DNA of 64,000 nucleotides from Macrocystis pyrifera. Its lineage: Eukaryota; Sar; Phaeophyceae; Laminariales; Laminariaceae. The DNA is taken from contig JASSKH010000007.1 of the NCBI GenBank assembly GCA_031763025.1, positions 15,710,080-15,774,079 on the forward strand. The letters are read 5' to 3'. The notes beneath the pieces are model-generated. The model saw only the letters and a program-made list of their open reading frames with translations, did no database searches and was not told the DNA's origin. Every line of letters starts with the position of its first letter. Position 1 is the first letter of the stretch. Both the position numbers and the translations under genes were made by a program. Below, one piece after another: positions 22,001-33,035 of this stretch.

Positions 22001-25000
22001 ATTTTGGTTTTCATTTTCATTCTTTCTGCGGTGATGTACCTTTCTGTGCTTTCTCTTGCACACATATCAAAATAAGGAAATAAGTATGTACGTACGTACA
22101 TGCATGCGGCGTCCGGGTTATATTCCTGGATAGGGCTTGGAGCTCTTGGCATTTACAGTTGCCTGTTTGCACCTAGTTGTTTGGATCGTCTGTTCCGTTG
22201 TTCCGTTCCATTCTTCCTCGTGAGCAAGCGTAGAAGGCGGAACCGCTCGCTACGCGAAGCGCCTTGCATGTACCATCATATGTAGTCTACTCATTTAGAA
22301 CATAGAAACAACAGTTGTAGGAGCTATAAACGTCCCTGACCGCTGCTGTATCGTTGTACATATAGATATCTCGTAGCAGTATACACACATACACAGGCGA
22401 ACGGAGTACCTGGTACATGAAGCGTCTGAACATCAGGGCTTGATCGCTTCGCGCGTGCTCTCTTCCTCTTTGGACACATGTGCCTTATAGGTACCACGGG
22501 ACTAAATGACGCCGAAGCGAGAGCAAACCTTCGTCAGGAGAACGCCTGCGTCAAGGCGTGTGAAGGGGCGGGTCTAATTATTTTCAACATGTTCGCCCTG
22601 GAAGGATACCATCTAGCAGAGAAAATGCGGGTATGCGGGTAACCCTCGTGATGCTTGTATTTACACAGCTGTACTGTACCGTCACAAGTCGTGTCCACCA
22701 GTGCATATACTGCATGCTCCCACCTGTCACTGACTTAAGCACGACGTCATAGTGCAAGTGTACACCATATGGCTGGTACAAGGATTGCCCCAAATTTCCC
22801 CATGACCCATCTCAGCCTCCGCTCCTGCCCGCATTGCCCGAGTGATTGCTGCACCTCGTTTGTTTTACCGCGTCTTTTGCTGTGTAGACATTGACAACGT
22901 TTTGATAGACAGCAGGGAGTGTATTCTTGAAAGGGTACTCTTTGGTTGCAACGGGCTTATTTTGTGCCACGCTGAAGGGTATACCCGCCTAACAACTACT
23001 GTGCATCCTCTGTTCGACGCACGTCGCCCACTACTGCGCCCCACCAGATCCCCAGCGTGGTTTGCCACCCTTATCTCACGGTGGCCCCAATTCCCAGCTC
23101 TTTCGCGGGGAGGATGCGAAGGACCTACCCACGCCTCTTCCGCGCCCTCAACCGTATTCCAGATAAACCTAGTAACACCACTACCGTCATCACGTTGAAC
23201 TCTCCAGTTACGACCCTTGCGGAATCAGCGTCCAACCCAGCATCAGCGGCAGGGTCACTACCCAACACAGGGAAGCAGTACTCCGCTGCTGGCACAGGGG
23301 ATAGTTGCCCTGACGTTGAGACCAAACGTGGCGGGCGGGGTCGCGACCAAACGGCATGGACTCACGTGGAACACTGGATGTGGCCGCTCTTCACAGACAG
23401 GTGGGGGCCTTTCCGGGAACGCTTGGGGCTTCACCCGTGCCCTTTCGCTGAAGACATTGAGCCCCATGCTGGAAAGGGCACGGAGGCGGAGTTAGCCGGC
23501 GCAAACGTTCCGCTGGTGTCATCCGCCGTCGACCCCACGCACCTGCCGCTGGTGTTGTACCTGTTTTCGTCGCTTGTGGTGGACACCTCTCCCTTCTGGC
23601 CTGAGAGCGCTCGCGTGTGCGGGTATCTATACCCTTCCGCAGCCAGGATGACACCGGGGAAGAGAGCTCCAGAAGGAGCAAGAATATCCAAGAACGGACG
23701 AGAAGCGCCGGCTCGGTCGAACCCTCACGAACTACAACACCAAACGCCGTGCGTAGCTAGAGGGATGGCGGGAGGAGGCCTCTTTGTTGGCGTCGATGTC
23801 AAAGCGCCAGAGTTAGCGCCGTGCCTTCCACCGGATGTGGAGGCGTTCTTGTCTGCGCGGGGTAGCCGACCGCTCTATGTCGGTTTCGGCTCCATGTGGG
23901 GCATGTGTCCGTCGGACTACCGGCTCGCGTCTGCCCTTCGAGTGGTTTTACTCGGGGCGCGACAGGCAGGCGCTAGGTGTCTGGTTCTTCTACCAGCGCG
24001 AGAAGATGCGGGTCCTGGGGGGGATGTCTCCGTCGGCGTGAAAGGCGTGAAACACAGTTGGCTCCACGAGTTGGACTCTGCCACGGACTTCGTTCTGAAT
24101 GAGTTTGCGGTATCTACGGGTGACGATGGTTTGTTGGTGAGCAACGTAGGGGTGTGAATCTGCAGGGATGGCCACAGCAGTAGCACTGCAAGGCACGAAG
24201 AGGCCAGGGGAAGCCCACACTGGGGGCTAAAGTTAACTCGTGTTTGGTCGTGCACCAGGATAAAGTTCAAAAGTACAACGTAAAGTGTGCTGTATATAAG
24301 GCAGGATGCGGCTGCCCATTGGGTAGAACAGAATGCAACTAAATGCCCTTTCAAGGCCATGACATGTACGCGACGCAACTCGGTGCTGAATATGTATCAC
24401 AACGCTTTTGACCGGATGGGTGGACCGGAACACATGTCCACGCCATTGCTGCTGCTGCTGTTGCTGTTTTTGCTGCTGCTGCGTCTGCTGCTGCTGCTGT
24501 TGCTGTTTTTGCTGCTGCTGCGTCTGCTGCTGCTGCTGCTGCTGCTGCTGCTACCGCTGCCGCTTTCGCTCCTGCTGCCAGGTTCATATCGGCCCTCTTC
24601 CCCATGAGATCCTTCTCCCACGTTGTTCGTTGGCGATTCATCACGGAGGAAGCGGCACTACGGCCGCTGTTTTGAGGGCTGGGATTCCACACGGTGCATT
24701 GTTCTTTTGCTTTTGTTTCTTCGCTCAGGCCGGACATAACCCTGAATGTCGAACGGCCGAATCGTAGCTGATGCCTACACGGGACAGGCATGTAGCGTGT
24801 TATTTGCTCAGTATTTGTTTTAGGAGCTATGTTTAAACGAACGGTGTTGGAATCCACGGATTGGTAGCCGCATTCAACTTATGCGTGCTTCTGTGGGCCC
24901 GTGATGCAGCTTGAGAGATATTTAAAATGCCTAGTTTTTTTACAACCTACGGTTGTTCGATGGGGTCATAATTATCCGACTACGTTCCATGTGGGCTTGC

Positions 25001-25597
25001 CCGGCGGCGGGGCAGTGGTAGAACATATTGCTCCGAAGCAACGGTGATCGACGTAGTTTGCAAAAATATTTCATTCGTCAGTTACTCGTCGCATCCACTA
25101 CAGCATCGCTTGTGAAAAAATTCGCTCATCGGCGCCCCAAAGCGATTCATCTGAGATTGCAGTATATGAAGTAGAAGCACAGCGGAACAGTTAAAAGCGA
25201 CCAATTGATTTTGCTCGGTGTGCACTTATTTGGGAAGTGCAGACATGATATGACTTCACGCCGGCCGGCCATTATTGGATGTCAGAACACGAGCAACTAT
25301 TGGCACTTGACGCGCGGCTCAGCTATTTGTTCGATAAAAACGCAACTTATCCCAATACCTCTGCTTCCCTTTCGCTTCGTCCCACACACGCGCGGCTTCT
25401 GCTGACATGACAATGACGAAGTGATCTGCCCGCAACAACTGGACCAGCTCTTCTGGGCCGAGCGAATACGATACTTGTCGGTGGGAAGTGTGATGGAGAG
25501 ATCGCTCTTCGTGGGGCCTAAGTCTTCATCCTCTATGTCCAGTAACGCGTTAGTTGCTAAGGCGGCGTCTGGAATCCTGTCAGCCCTCACACCACAG
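19020..25597 (+). CDS. GT-B glycosyltransferase, sterol 3-beta-glucosyltransferase-like (GT28 N-domain plus UDPGT C-domain)
   Basis: The family transfers a sugar from a UDP-sugar to a lipid or sterol. The exons are 19020-19266, 22491-22638, 23056-24136, 24582-24693 and 25422-25597. Together they give 588 codons in one frame. The N-terminus MRVAIIAFGTRGDVQPL carries the G-T-R-G-D-x-x-P motif of glycosyltransferase family 28 N-domains. Exons 2 and 3 encode ACEGAGLIIFNMFALEGYHL and HVEHWMWPLFTDRW. The sugar-nucleotide site appears in exon 4 as HHGGSGTTAAVLRAGIP, followed in exon 5 by QQLDQLFWAERI. The exon 1 donor is the least certain junction. An alternative reads on to about 19345. The frame stays open past 25597 to a stop at 25648, but CAG|GTTGGT and the missing usual C-terminal helix suggest another exon that I could not find. 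No signal peptide or membrane segment is seen. The acceptor substrate cannot be told from sequence. Confidence 0.8.
20316..22285 (+). mobile_element. Half copy of the foldback element, split by an insertion
   Basis: 20340-20440 matches the outer end of the 14990-17790 element (gagcgtgctcag, tacatccctggc, tctcagagctcccactt). The match stops at about 20443. It resumes at about 21425 with gtgtcagcgggcgctggcgg and continues to about 22285 (agcgccttgcatgtacc), which is near the centre of the palindrome. The second arm is missing. About 980 bp has been inserted in between. Confidence 0.6.
20443..20665 (+). mobile_element. End of a CAGCTGTGAGTTC inverted-repeat element
   Basis: The stretch from cagctgtgagttcaaccgat through ccgttcgcgcgttttcc, ctggatgctaccagg and ggtaccatttcgtgca matches 37372-37570 closely. 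It is one terminus of the same family, here inside the broken foldback copy. The other end was not located. Confidence 0.6.
24137..24581 (+). other. Glycosyltransferase intron 3 with a CTG repeat at the acceptor
   Basis: The donor is gtgagc after a Leu codon. The acceptor is ctgctgccag, followed by GTT CAT ATC. From about 24446 to 24557 the intron is nearly pure CTG/TTG/CGT triplets, including two near-identical internal blocks (ttgctgtttttgctgctgctg). The repeat runs into the acceptor and takes the place of the usual pyrimidine tract. Confidence 0.7.
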
Positions 25598-27700
25598 GTT
25601 GGTCTCGTTGGTGTGTGTCGAAACGGTTATCTGGTACATTTGACGTAGTATAGCTGCTGGCCACAGTTACTGCAGTAGCAATACTACCGTTCACAAAAAC
25701 ACTTGTACTCTGTAGTACAAATTATCGTATAACACGACAGATATATGCTGATTTAGTACACACCATACCTCTAGTAATTGGTGGTAATGAGGCGCGACCT
25801 CAGTAGTACTTGCAGTAGTCATGTCTGCGGTGCATCATGCTGGACGAATACGGATTATGTGCTGAACCAACACAAACGAACATCTACGTACGTACGCGGT
25901 CGTACGTATCCGTGACGTTTGGGCTCTCAGGGCGTGTCCAAACGGAATCGAAAATCGAAATCGAAAATCGAAATGACAATAATAAACTTGGCGCTGATGG
26001 ATCCCTGGCCCAAACATCTTCCCGTTCGTTTTTTAGGTTCCGAGAAAATGAACGATTTATTCTTTGCAACCCAATGCCAAAATAAAAAAAGTTGACGGCT
26101 GGAAATCGAATTTCATAATTTTTAAAATCGAAAAACAAATCGAATACACGAACAGCAACACAGTCGCTCAGACCCCCTCGTAAACAGACGGCAGGTGAAC
26201 CACAATACCAGCCCCGACGTTCTCAGGCCTTCGTTTCCCGGCGTTCGAGCCAAAGCGGATATAGTTTGAGGAAATTCAGGATGATGCCCTCCACAACGAG
26301 GTCGGAAGTTCGTTTGAAGACGAAAAATCTACACCTGATATGTTCAGTCCAACATAAAGAGCTTCTCGTAGCAGCAGGTGCCACTACTACTACTGATGTC
26401 CACTACTACTACTGATGTACGACATCTACAGCAGAGCTTCTACAGCAGCTAAACAGTAGCACCAGCAGCAGTAGCAGTAGGACACACGAGGCCAGGGTCA
26501 GCGTCGCTGTACGCTCGGCTTGTCATCCTAACCCTTGAACCCTTTGTACACGTACTCGATTTTGCCGTGTGTTTGCTGGTTCCGAACTCGAACTTCACGG
26601 CATATTTTGAAGGCGATTTGCACCTGACATGTTTTGTCCAACAGAGAGTGCTGTTCGTAACAGGTGCCACCACTACTGCTGATGTACGACACCTACAGCA
26701 GAGCTTCTCCAGCAGCAAAACAGCAGCAGCAGCAGCGGTAGGACACACGAGGCCAGGGTCAGCGTCGCTGCACGCTCGGCTTGTGTCGGTTTAACCCATG
26801 AACCCTTTGTACACGTACTCGATGTTGTGTGTTTCCTGGTCCCGCACTCATAATATGAAGACGTAAAATCTACAACCTGACATGTGTCCAACAGAGCTTA
26901 TCGTAGCAGGTGCCACGGTGCTACCACTACTACTGCTGCTGTACAACATCTACAGCAGATCTTCTCCTGCTTCTCCGTCCCCTCATCAGTAGGAGGCTGG
27001 GCCTGACGATACCACCTGCAGCTTTTCTTGGGGACATGGCACGAACGTTGCTGTGGACAGACAGGCACAGTCTGCCTACGAGTACTAGTAGAGTCAGGTT
27101 TCGCTAGGTCGAACTAAAAAAAAACAAAAACCGTTACGTAGGTTTTTTCCCGTTGTTGGTTCTGTTGTTTTTAAACCATTGCCCAGTCATGTGCCTACAA
27201 ACGTTGCCGCACCTACGTCGACCAACTGTGAACGACTTACCACCGCACCAGCCCAAGAAAGTTTTTCTTGTGTGTGTGCAACGGGACTGGAATTAGTGCC
27301 GTGTGCGTTGAGCGCGGTGGTCAAACGTGGCCCAAACCAAATGTTGAATCACACACATAAACAGAGAAACTCAAAGCAAGGCACCCTACCCCCGTATGCG
27401 AGCCGTTATGAAGAGGTTTTTTTTCCTTGGAAAATCAAGAAAAAAAAGGCTCGCGCGCCTCATTATTAGGACAATAAGGTTGGCTACGTGTTGTCCTAAC
27501 GGGGTCCAGGATATTCTGTGCCCGGCTACGATGAAGGCATGCGACTATTAATACGAAGTGATTGTGCTAAAGTATTGATACGATGCATGATAGTGAACAG
27601 ACAGTAAAAGAGCTCGGTGTTTTTGCTGGCACTATTATATGAGTATCACACCTCCTTCACACCTCTGGCTGCCTAGAACTGCACTTTTAGTTGCCTATAG
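25598..27700. other. Region between glycosyltransferase and FkbM genes
   Basis: Apart from the tandem repeat at about 26310-27000, this stretch has A/T-rich DNA, a short gaaatcgaaaatcgaaatcg-like repeat near 25950-25975 and TACTGCAGTA-type motifs. Any last exon of the glycosyltransferase should be here, but I could not identify it. Confidence 0.35.
26310..27000 (+). repeat. Three tandem units of about 250-290 bp
   Basis: Each unit contains tccaaca.agag, cgtagcaggtgcc, a CTACTACTG run, acctacagcagagcttct, acacgaggccagggtcagcg and gaaccctttgtacacgtactcga. The marker gtgcc is at about 26370, 26668 and 26913. The last unit is truncated. Confidence 0.65.
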
Positions 27701-30700
27701 ATGGAACATGCACTATACATGGTCTTCATCTTCCTTTCCTCCCTTCTGCATTGTTTGCTGCATCGCCCGAACGCTGCAACAAAGGTCAGGCTGCGGGCGG
27801 CTTGCTTCGGAGTCAAAGTGCGCGCGGAGAATGGGCTGGACAACGCTCTGGATTCACTGTCCGTCTTTCTGCGTCGCCACCAAGGGCCGTCACGACCAAC
27901 ACCACCCTACCTTTCAACCGACACCACCACCGCCAGTGTTCCGCTAGACACTGCCGCGCGACGGCAGACAGACACTCTAGCAGCGAACGGGACGAGGGAA
28001 GTCGGTGAGAGCGCACAAGACTCCGGGGGGGTTGACCTTGTGCAGGAAGATCGGGCGTGGGACCGTGCGACGTCAGACAATCCTCGATGTGGCCGTGCTA
28101 GCGGTGGCGAGGGCGGAAGTGGTGATCACGATGATTGCCCAACGTCGAGCGAGCACAATGTTAAGGGGAAGCTCATGTTACGGGAGATGCCGAACGGACT
28201 GAGGGTGTGGTGTGCCAGGCAGGCGGAAGAAGAGTCGTTTTTCATTTACGGGGAGATTTTCGAGGACAGGACGTACGGAAGAATGGGCCTGCGGGTACGC
28301 GACGGAGACACTATCTGGGATGTCGGTGAGTCTGTTATTTGGGCGCCAGCACACCGTACGAATAGACGGCCAAGCGTGCAATGGCCTGCTTACGTTCACA
28401 TGATCTTTACAACAAGCGCTGGGACGCTGCTACTGTGACTGCGTGTCAGATCCGTCATGTTGTCTTTACGACGCTGTAGCTGATGGCGACCGATTGCTCC
28501 CTCCCAGCCCTCGCAATCATAGGCATGTGAAGGAGCCGCCCATCTTTGGTCGAAGATTGCTGCTAAGGTATCTTGCGCAAGGGGCGGAGTGGGGGGAGGG
28601 GGGGGTGTACTCGATATGTTTCATGGCCGTAGTCGTAACCGTAAACCTTCACATCCCTACAATGCCGGGACGAAGAACGCTGGGTTTTCACCGACCAGAC
28701 AGACATTGCTTGCACCAAGCGCGAAGCGCCGCGAGGTGTTCGGCGAGTCACATAAAGGGTGAACTGCATCCTACTACGAATCGCTTTTGAAGCGGATGTT
28801 CTTGCATATGGATGACAGCTTCGAATGTGTTTATTCGTTCTCTGGTTTAGCCGCTTCCAGAGACGGCAATGGGTATACTATGGGGGGTGGGGGTTTCAAC
28901 TACTGTGCATGCCAGCTTTCTATTCCCAGTATACTCGGCGGCATGCACCACGAAGCTATCCCATAACCGCCAGACTAGCCGTATCGCAGAAGGTACACGG
29001 TGTAGCCGGTGCGTTGCTCCCACTCACGCACCCACCCACCCACGCCTTGGTCTCTCGGCTGTCTTGCCACAGGCGCGAACGTTGGTCTGGCGAGTATATT
29101 TTTCGAGCTGGAGACGGATACACCCGATTCTCTGAAGATCTACGCCTTCGAACCCCTGCCGCTCAACAATACCGCGCTCAAACGAAATACGTCTGAGTGA
29201 GTGCCTTCAACTATCGGCGCAGTCGAACAATTGCATCTCGAGAGGAAACCCGTTCGTCTTGCAATACTGTGTTGGTTCTCAACGCGCACCGTGTCCCTTG
29301 TGCCGGTTCCAGTTCCGGCTCGCAGTTAGAATTTTATTTTTCGCGTGGAATGATGCAATGTAGAGGGTGTCTGGAATCGTGATGCTTCGTTGGGTGTTGT
29401 GTGCGCGCATCATGTTGGGTATCGAGAGCGCCTCTCGCGGAAATTTTTGACATTCTGCTGCCATACACGGGATGAACCCCCCTGAGCCATGCACGGCCCC
29501 CAGCGGTCGCCCGAAGCTCACTCAGCCGTTATCTGCGATGTGATCCAGTGCACATGTCGGCCGTGGTTTTCGCTTACATATCTCTCAAGGCACTGTCCCG
29601 GTGCTGTGGTTCTTGGGTACGCTCTCGGCGCAAACAACGAAGACGGCGCCTACGCAACATTCTACCCCCGCATGCCAGGAAACAGCACCTTTAAGCCCGG
29701 CGAGAAGGTATCCTTTTGGTGATCGTTGTCGTGGGCTTAATCGCTTTCGCACTGCACCCATGTTTTGGGGAGATGCTACTGGGAATTAGTGTGGGATTCT
29801 ATTGGCAGTAGTGAAGGGATCATGTGACCACCTCGGCATTACAGCTGGTGTCTGCTTCGGCATTCGATACGTGAAAAACGACGGGGAAGCAAGGCAGTAG
29901 CACGAGCACATCTGTTCGATGGGGGTGAATCAGTTGGAATGATGGTATGGGATGTTTTCATGGTATCAATAGTGTTTCATGCTCGAAGCCTTCACCCTTC
30001 ATGGTTACTTTTACATAAATAACACCAGGAATTGATGCAATGGCCGTGCCATATCGTGTCCGTCATGACAAGGGCATGTCAAAGTCTGAAATCTGTACGC
30101 TTGGATGCGGTTGGGTTCGTTACTCCGATATCAAACGTTTGCGCCATGTGCATGCGCTTACTCTTATACGCCTTAACCGTTGAAGAGCTTGGGTGTTTCC
30201 TGAGCGGGCGACATGTTCTACGTCTTCGCCGAGGTCTCTCTTTGCGTGCGTCATGCTGGAGAGAGAACTACAGTCGAAGAGTTGGACAATTCGCTTCCGT
30301 GCCCATCCAGGTTTCCGGTGTGGTAGTCTTGACACAATACTGCAGAAGTAGTGCATACGTCACTGTCACAGCATGGCTGGTTCGAAAATGCGCCAACTCC
30401 CTATGTTTTTCCTATGTCGAGCAGAAACGGCTGCAGGGAGGAATGGGACGCGCTTCCCCGGAAGCGTCGACACTAGGGAGTGGGACGAATAACCCCAAGG
30501 GCGGTTTTTTCGAGGACGCGGAACAGGTGATGCAGACAGTTCTACCGGCGTTGGCTATTGATGGCAGCCGACCGAGTTTTTTTTTTTTCTCACCGTCGTT
30601 GAACCCAGCCCATTAGCTCCCAGTTGGCTGTATCCTCGCACTAGAAGTGAGGGGTCTGCTTTCCGTTTCCTTGCTCCCCGTTTGTCCGGCGGCTATATAA

Positions 30701-33035
30701 TTGGCCAGGGCGATTTTCATTGCACACCCTTCGGAACAGCATGACAGGTTGGCGTTCAGTGCTAGGAAGTCGGGCTTTGGGCTTAACCCGAGTATCCGGC
30801 GGCATGAAGAACTGTCCGTCGCTGACTTCGTAGTCGCCATAACTGTAACAAGCTGATATATAGTCCATGACAAGGTATTGTGGCAGCAGTTGTCGAAACT
30901 GTCGCAGGACTCAAGCGCATGATAGGCTGCCGACACTGCATGGTGTAAGAGAAAAGGGTACAATATGTCCAATGCGCGCGGCGCCCCTCCGTATCGATCT
31001 CAGGTGGCGTGCAATGCCAGGACGGTATCTTGGGCGATGGCCAGCCTCCGCGTGGACGCAATCGACTTGCTCAAAATTGACGTGGAAGGAGCGGAGCTAG
31101 TAAGTAGTATTGAGGGAGTCACTGACCTCCGCGCCTACCACAGGCTTCAAGGTGTCGCCCGCAGGCAGTCGAAAATTCGTGATACGTGGCATTATTTACG
31201 GTGGCTAGTCTTTCAAGTATTGATCTGTTGCTGGACGTGTCGCCATGGAAGTAGTCAGACTCAGAGCTAACGGCCAGTGCTAGCGGAAACACCCGTCTGA
31301 TCGGCCAACGAGGCCACAGCTTATTTACCATAGTCTATTCAGGAGTCGAATTGACAGGCGTTAGCCCGGACAATGCGACACATTTGTTGTGCTTCCCGAT
31401 TAACGCCTCCGGTTAACGTTTTTACTCAGCTTGCTACATTGCAGGTGGGTGGTGATTCGCTTCAAGCCCCTCATTTTGCTAGCTTCCTATTCTGGCATCC
31501 ACTTTACCCTCTTCCTACAAAATGCCCGCCCGGGATCCAGGATGATCGCTCGGGCTTGCCGTATGATTGCGGATCAAAATGTAAATGTTCCACGTCAGTT
31601 CATTCATTACACGGCCAGGAGGCAAGCCAGGCTATCAAAGGAAACCACACAAGTCTAACTTGAATCTATCGAGCCACGGCGCGTGGGGATTAGCTTTAGG
31701 GTTGATAAGAAACCCTCCCGCATGCTCATGGTGCCGAGCAGGACGTGCTGCTAGGGGTGGAGGACCAAGACTGGCCCAAGATCAAACAGGTCGTGGCTGA
31801 AGTTCATCCCGTCGGAGACCGTGTCGCGATGGTGTGTGGACTGCTTCGAGATCACGGATTCCATGTCTCTACACAGGTATAAAGCATATACATGCCTTGC
31901 GTGCACTACTGTTCATACTGTGTACTCTGAACACATCCGTTTCCAGTGGTGTGTGTCCAAAGAGACTACGGAGAAAAATTGAGTTTGCATCCAAGACTAG
32001 GCATGCAAAGTCATATGTCTCGTAGCCAAGAGCAGGCCCGTGCTCGTGCATGAAGTGTCGCCTCGAAAAACGTGCTGAACTGTATGTAGACTGACCAGTA
32101 GATGCAGTTCGAGCCATTAATACAAGTTACGAGATGTTGCCACATGTACCTGGTACGTAGTATGCAAGAGGTCCACGCCGAATTGTGCCGCCCACTGTGC
32201 CCCCTCTTTTGGGATGAAAGCGCGCAAACTGAAGAAAATTTATGTAGTGTTAGTCACAGAACGCTAGGGCGTGCTTGCTCCATTCCAACTATCCATACAA
32301 ACAACGATTGACCCTCGTGTTTGGCCGTCGGTGGAGCGCGTCGTGAACATGTGCGACGCAAGCAGGCAGAAGCAAAGCTCCCCCAATTTCTTTAGTTGTC
32401 CGGGTCATACCGATGTTTACTGCTATTCCTAGTTGCAGTGTTCATATTTGTCGTAGGCACTGTGCTGGTTGTTCCCTGTCCAGCCTGGAAAGGGGCCCAC
32501 TCAGCTTAGATTCACGCTCACACGCCCCATCTGCAGTCGAATGAGGACACCACCATACACCATCACCGTATGTCCACTGTATCACCACCGTATAACGACT
32601 GCAGGCCTTAGCCCTGGACGGCGCACCGCTCTCCCCAACCCATGACGCTGCTGGCACAGCTCATGTTATTGTCGAGGAAGATATTCTCCGACCGGCGCCG
32701 TCAGAGTCAGCGGCACCAACGACGGCGTCATTCTTTTGTACAGAAATGTCGTCGACGATGCCATCTCTGCTAGCGTTGGGGCTAAGGCTGCAGCAGGGAG
32801 CTCATCCAACTGCTGTCGCAAGGATGTCGAACGTCGCGCGCGTATCGGCCTCGATGATGAGCCTATTAAGAGTGAATCTGGACCTACTCACGTTGATGAC
32901 GGTGGAGATGTTGCGAGCATGATTGCTGGTGCTGATGATGGCGATATCGATGACGCGGATGGTCTGGGGGGTAGTGGGCAAGACGGAGCTGTCTTGACTG
33001 GTGTGGTGTTTATGGTGTATGCCATAAGGTCGTAG
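27701..33035 (+). CDS. FkbM-family SAM-dependent methyltransferase with N-terminal signal anchor
   Basis: The family methylates hydroxyl groups of diverse metabolites or glycans, using S-adenosylmethionine. The exons are 27701-28325, 29073-29196, 29590-29707, 30425-30526, 31004-31099 and 31742-31876, plus a last one ending at 33035 whose start (about 32650) is unresolved. The first six total 400 codons in frame. The N-terminus MEHALYMVFIFLSSLLHCLL is hydrophobic, so membrane or secretory targeting is likely. A variable linker follows to about residue 150. SAM-binding motif I is split across the first intron (TIWDVG-ANVGLASIFFEL), then come KIYAFEPLP and TFYPRMPGNSTF. Exon 5 has IDLLKIDVEGAEL and exon 6 has DWPKIKQVVAEVH and LLRDHGF. 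The last exon is acidic and low in complexity, then ends in GVVFMVYAIRS, a typical FkbM C-terminus. The substrate is unknown. Confidence 0.8.

Larger units (their letters stand above)
19267..22490 (+). other. Glycosyltransferase intron 1 (3.2 kb)
   Basis: The donor is gtgaag and the acceptor is cttatag. The intron carries TACAGCAGTA-type motifs, a broken copy of the foldback element and part of a CAGCTG-terminus element, both listed separately. No other exon was recognised. Confidence 0.55.

Noticed and set aside
24408-24767. Cys-rich and Leu-rich frames in the CTG repeat
   Set aside because: They are translations of an intronic triplet repeat. Only the part from 24582 to 24693 is coding.
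30032-30424. Whole 194-codon plus-strand frame as one exon
   Set aside because: Only 30425-30526 fits the FkbM family and the splice sites. The upstream part is intron read-through.
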